9,135 bases of DNA from positions 1-9,135 of the forward strand of contig JAUVXN010000047.1 of NCBI GenBank assembly GCA_030603605.1. The letters are read 5' to 3'. Positions 7,188 through 9,135 of this stretch are shown piece by piece. This DNA comes from Dehalococcoidales bacterium (GTDB lineage Bacteria > Chloroflexota > Dehalococcoidia > Dehalococcoidales > RBG-16-60-22). Position 1 is the stretch's first letter. Every line of letters starts with the position of its first letter. The notes beneath the pieces were generated by a model. The model saw nothing but the letters and a program-made list of their open reading frames with translations. It ran no database searches and was not told the origin of the DNA. Both the position numbers and the translations under genes were made by a program.

Positions 7188-7216
7188 ATACTACCACAAG
7201 ATACCATACTTGTCAA
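7188..7216 (-). promoter_or_regulatory. Sigma-70-type promoter of the ribbon-helix-helix gene
   Basis: On the minus strand TTGACA (7211-7216) is followed after 17 bases by TAGTAT (7188-7193). The -35 is a perfect consensus match; the -10 matches 4 of 6 including the conserved first TA and last T. Transcription would start about 15 bases before the GGAGG ribosome site, giving a short leader. Confidence 0.75.
7196..7213. promoter_or_regulatory. Candidate operator dyad inside the promoter
   Basis: ACAAG (7196-7200) and CTTGT (7209-7213) form an inverted repeat separated by 8 bases. It lies across the spacer and overlaps the -35 box of the small gene's promoter. Binding there would block RNA polymerase, which fits autorepression by the encoded ribbon-helix-helix protein. 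That link is inference. Confidence 0.45.
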
Positions 7217-7265
7217 GCCCCCTACAAAACATGTTTATCAACCTCACCCCGGTTGTCTCCCTCTC

Positions 7266-7453
7266 CTCCAAAGGAGGGCCGTGCAAAACTCTTGTTTCGG
7301 ATGGCGCATTCATAAAGATTAATCAAAGCGGTAGTCTCAATTAATAACCATTATTAATGATTTTGCACAGCGGCATTGGTAAAGATTGGTAACATTCCTA
7401 AGTTGAATTGATAACCATTACCAATGGTTTTGCACGCTCCTACTCCAAAGGAG
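7266..7453. repeat. 188-bp segment bounded by inverted repeats (MITE-like or regulatory)
   Basis: Identical 11-bp palindromes CTCCAAAGGAG lie at 7266-7276 and 7443-7453. Just inside them are perfect 10-bp inverted repeats CGTGCAAAAC (7280-7289) and GTTTTGCACG (7427-7436). The symmetry makes the segment look like a small non-autonomous mobile element or an organised protein-binding region. No target-site duplication is evident and there is no coding capacity. Confidence 0.5.
7306..7435. repeat. Two imperfect direct repeats, 67-bp period
   Basis: Unit A (7306-7368) and unit B (7373-7435) align without gaps at 45 of 63 positions. The ends are conserved (GCATT at the left, TAACCATT in the middle, TTTTGCAC at the right) and the interior differs. 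Unit A contains the perfect palindrome TTAATAA-CCA-TTATTAA. In unit B, ATTGGTAA (7385-7392) pairs with TTACCAAT (7418-7425), and the corresponding blocks of A are ATTAATCA and TTATTAAT. The GG/CC pair of B is thus replaced by AA/TT in A on both sides. Paired change of this kind indicates that the symmetry itself is selected. Confidence 0.8.
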
Positions 7454-7611
7454 AGGCTGAAGGGGTTGCGTCCCTTCAAAGAGGGGCGCCGTCCCTCTTA
7501 CCAAACTCTTACCACTTTTGGTAACTCTTCTATTATAGATAATAGTCCTCAATAAAGCAGCGTTCTTACCAACAACGGGGGGGCTTGACAGCTAATCCAG
7601 CTTACTGGTAA
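7376..7611. promoter_or_regulatory. Array of TTGGTAA / TTACCAA heptamers leading into the nuclease promoter
   Basis: Exact copies are at 7376-7382, 7386-7392 (10 bp apart, one helical turn), 7418-7424 (inverted), 7498-7504 (inverted), 7518-7524 and 7566-7572 (inverted). Single-mismatch copies are at 7509-7515 and 7605-7611; the last overlaps the -10 box. The pair at 7509-7524 forms a dyad TTACCA-CTTT-TGGTAA. Six exact copies in 236 bp is far above the roughly 0.03 expected at random on both strands. This reads as a multi-site operator or an iteron-like array serving the nuclease/Toprim operon. The binding protein is unknown. Confidence 0.7.
7479..7499. other. 7-bp hairpin in the upstream region
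   Basis: AAGAGGG (7479-7485) pairs with CCCTCTT (7493-7499) across a 7-base GC-rich loop. It sits between the palindrome-bounded segment and the nuclease promoter. On the plus strand no T-run follows, so a terminator role is weak; it may belong to a dispersed repeat. Confidence 0.45.
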
Positions 7612-7614
7612 AAT
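7585..7614 (+). promoter_or_regulatory. Strong sigma-70-type promoter of the nuclease/Toprim operon
   Basis: TTGACA (7585-7590) and TAAAAT (7609-7614) are separated by 18 bases and match consensus at 6/6 and 5/6. A run of seven G's (7577-7583) lies just upstream. The start would fall near 7621, leaving a leader of about 18 bases before the ATG at 7639. A near-copy of the TTGGTAA heptamer overlaps the -10, so repression there is plausible. Confidence 0.8.
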
Positions 7615-7638
7615 TCCAGTGGACTGGTTTAACGCAAT

Positions 7639-8190
7639 ATGTTTGCCAAAGGGTTAGATGACTTGGAACCTGGCTTCTGTAACTGGTTGGCTGGATTGGC
7701 GGATGGCGAGGGTAGCTTCCGTATAAATAAAACGAGCCGCGGCTGGACTTGCAGATTTACCATTATACTCCGAGGTGATGATAAGCCGGTGCTTGATTAT
7801 ATTCGTGAGCAGCTAGGGAGAGGGGCGAAGCTTATGTTAGCACGGAAGACTGGTAATCGGCTAAAGTATAAAATGAAAGCCCATGACCAGTATGACCTAA
7901 CCTTTCCCCGTAGGGATAATATCTTCATTATCCACCTCTTTGAACGCTATCCCCTCAGGAGCAAAAAACGATTGCACTTTGAGATATGGGCAGAGGCAGT
8001 AAAGGAGATAGAAAGGGTAGGAGCGAAGGTATTGCTCAACCGAGGCGGTCGCAGGATGGAAATGTTGCATGCGAGGTTAAAAAGAGCTCATGAATGGGAA
8101 AGCAGTAGTACGGGAGCTAGGCAACTAGCCCTACCAGCAGAATACCAACCAAAATTACTGGAGGTATCCAATGAGCGAAAAGAAACATAA
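7639..8190 (+). CDS. Single-motif LAGLIDADG homing endonuclease-like protein
   Basis: The 183-aa protein carries one LAGLIDADG motif, LAGLADGEG at residues 17-25, preceded by W16 and followed by SF. E24 takes the position of the metal-binding catalytic acid. After the motif come the beta-rich saddle (CRFTIILRGDDKPVLDYI, about 37-54) and a helix, then a conserved basic C-terminal half. One motif per chain implies a homodimer that binds a pseudo-palindromic site of about 20-24 bp. Known members are intron- or intein-encoded or free-standing nucleases; some relatives have become transcription regulators. No intron core or host-gene halves are visible, so it is free-standing. An in-frame stop at 7630-7632 fixes the ATG as the first start. 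No clear Shine-Dalgarno precedes it, perhaps because the leader is very short. It overlaps the next gene by 20 bp. Confidence 0.88.
   Translation: MFAKGLDDLEPGFCNWLAGLADGEGSFRINKTSRGWTCRFTIILRGDDKPVLDYIREQLGRGAKLMLARKTGNRLKYKMKAHDQYDLTFPRRDNIFIIHLFERYPLRSKKRLHFEIWAEAVKEIERVGAKVLLNRGGRRMEMLHARLKRAHEWESSSTGARQLALPAEYQPKLLEVSNERKET
8160..8170 (+). promoter_or_regulatory. Ribosome binding site deciding the Toprim gene start
   Basis: GGAGG (8160-8164) lies 6 bases before the ATG at 8171, inside the 3' end of the nuclease gene. It sets the start of the Toprim protein and, with the 20-bp overlap in a different frame, points to translational coupling. Confidence 0.85.
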
Positions 8191-9135
8191 GACACTATGG
8201 GCAGCGGTCAAAGTAATAATCCTTGCCAACTACACGATGATAGCCGAACGCAGCATCAGGGGGGTGCGTGGCAGCAGAGGAATCCGAGGCAGCCACTATA
8301 TAGTAGGCGACCTGTTGGGGCCTCTAATTGGCGACAAGATTACCCTGGAAGATTACAACTGGTTCAATAGTGGCCAAGGTTATTCGACCTACAGAGATGA
8401 TGTTTGGCCCGAGCTGGAACAAAAGCATGGGCTTACACGCCCCGAAGCCGCTACCGCTGGCATTGTCTTTGATAATGGGGTAAAAGAAACGATTGAGCAT
8501 CTTGAAAGAGTTTGGGACCAGGCGCGAGGGTTCATCTTCGTTGAGAAGATGGATGAAGCAGTCGCTATTCAAGAGCTATCTGACTTCGGCTGGACGATTG
8601 TCGCCGGCAGAGGCTATCCCCTCAGACTGGTAAGGAAACTTCTAAAGAACGACACTAGGCCAGTTCTGGCCCTCCACGATCTCGACCCCGATGGCCAGGG
8701 AATATTCCGTGCACTCGGCTTTGAGACCAGGCGTACCTGGCACCTGGACATCGCTTTGGGTGAACGAGTAGTAGACCTCGGATTATCCGAAAATGATGCT
8801 GAGGCATTAGGCTTACGATTTCGCCCGGGCCCTCCCAAATACGGCGGGCGCCAAAAGTGCGAACTGAGCGCACTGGAAGCACTAGCAGTCTCCATGGGGA
8901 TAGATAATCCAGTCCTGGCATATGTAGCCAGCAAACTCGTAGCCATGGGGCTGAAGATAAGCCCAACCGAGGTAGAGAAGAGGAAGATGATGGAAAGGCA
9001 CCTGCGCTGGTGGCTGAAGGATGGTATTGGGGAAATTATAGAGGATGTCATTACCGAGGTTGCCGACTTATGGGCAGAGGATGGCACAGCTGTTAAGGGC
9101 TACCTTGAAAAAAAGGTTATTCTCCTCGATGAGGA
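8171..9135 (+). CDS. Toprim protein resembling topoisomerase VI A / Spo11 (3' end beyond window)
   Basis: The frame is open from the ATG to the window edge, 321 codons with no stop, so the protein is longer than shown. Toprim hallmarks are present: a strand with the general acid glutamate, FIFVEKMDEA (E125), and the acidic DxD motif LALHDLDPDG (D170, D172, with G175). The DxDPxG form and a following KCELSALEAL segment (229-238) resemble topoisomerase VI subunit A and Spo11. Upstream, IRGSHY (38-43) fits the R-x-x-x-Y pattern of the winged-helix cleavage motif and makes Y43 the candidate tyrosine that attacks DNA. If so it could cut both DNA strands as a dimer. The Y-to-E spacing (82) is a little short compared with TopoVI-A. 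It might belong with the Mini-A-type proteins of mobile elements, which lack a B subunit, or be another Toprim nuclease. No ATPase partner is seen before the edge. Confidence 0.72.
   Translation, partial: MSEKKHKTLWAAVKVIILANYTMIAERSIRGVRGSRGIRGSHYIVGDLLGPLIGDKITLEDYNWFNSGQGYSTYRDDVWPELEQKHGLTRPEAATAGIVFDNGVKETIEHLERVWDQARGFIFVEKMDEAVAIQELSDFGWTIVAGRGYPLRLVRKLLKNDTRPVLALHDLDPDGQGIFRALGFETRRTWHLDIALGERVVDLGLSENDAEALGLRFRPGPPKYGGRQKCELSALEALAVSMGIDNPVLAYVASKLVAMGLKISPTEVEKRKMMERHLRWWLKDGIGEIIEDVITEVADLWAEDGTAVKGYLEKKVILLDE

Noticed and set aside
7231..7344. 37-codon plus-strand frame in the repeat region
   Set aside because: It has no ribosome site, low-complexity content, and ends inside repeat unit A.
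7306..7435. CRISPR-like repeat pair
   Set aside because: There are only two diverged units with no spacers between conserved repeats and no cas genes.
7454..8190. Group I intron carrying the LAGLIDADG gene
   Set aside because: No split host gene flanks it and I cannot find conserved intron core segments; a promoter just upstream favours a free-standing gene.
8324..9087. Minus-strand frames opposite the Toprim gene
   Set aside because: The plus frame has a ribosome site, an operon partner and Toprim motifs; the minus frames show no recognisable features.

Overview
The window looks like a piece of an environmental bacterial chromosome. A Chloroflexota (Dehalococcoidia-like) host is my best guess, resting mainly on the lipoprotein whose lipobox cysteine is followed by a long poly-glutamate linker, a style I associate with that lineage, plus moderate GC and good Shine-Dalgarno sites. 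This placement is inference, not a search result.

Left part (about 1-6800), minus strand: a four-gene sugar/peptide uptake operon read right to left. It starts with a family-5 solute-binding lipoprotein (4934-6793), then two oligopeptide-type ABC permeases, DppB-like (3847-4848) and DppC-like (2859-3821), and ends with a cytoplasmic GH2 beta-mannosidase-like glycosidase (273-2831). A perfect 14-bp terminator hairpin (160-197) closes the operon. Immediately beyond the terminator lies a remnant of the 3' end of a second dppC gene (99-159), so two related dppC tails flank the glycosidase as direct repeats. No ATPase subunit is in the window. The likely logic is capture of an oligosaccharide outside the cell, import through the permease pair and hydrolysis inside by the glycosidase.

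Middle part (about 6800-7640): a short hidden gene on the minus strand encodes a 55-aa ribbon-helix-helix-type protein (6996-7163) with a clear promoter that contains an ACAAG/CTTGT dyad. Between it and the binding-protein gene sits a large imperfect hairpin (6874-6975). To its right is a dense non-coding region with two 67-bp-period direct repeats carrying covarying palindromes, outer inverted repeats, and a heptamer TTGGTAA that recurs far more often than chance up to the next promoter.

Right part (7585-9135), plus strand: a strong sigma-70-like promoter drives a single-motif LAGLIDADG homing-endonuclease-like protein (7639-8190). This overlaps by 20 bp a Toprim protein resembling the A subunit of topoisomerase VI / Spo11 (8171 to the window edge, incomplete). 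Together with the repeat-rich region, this two-gene module looks like accessory, possibly mobile, DNA next to the uptake operon. It is the most interesting part of the window.
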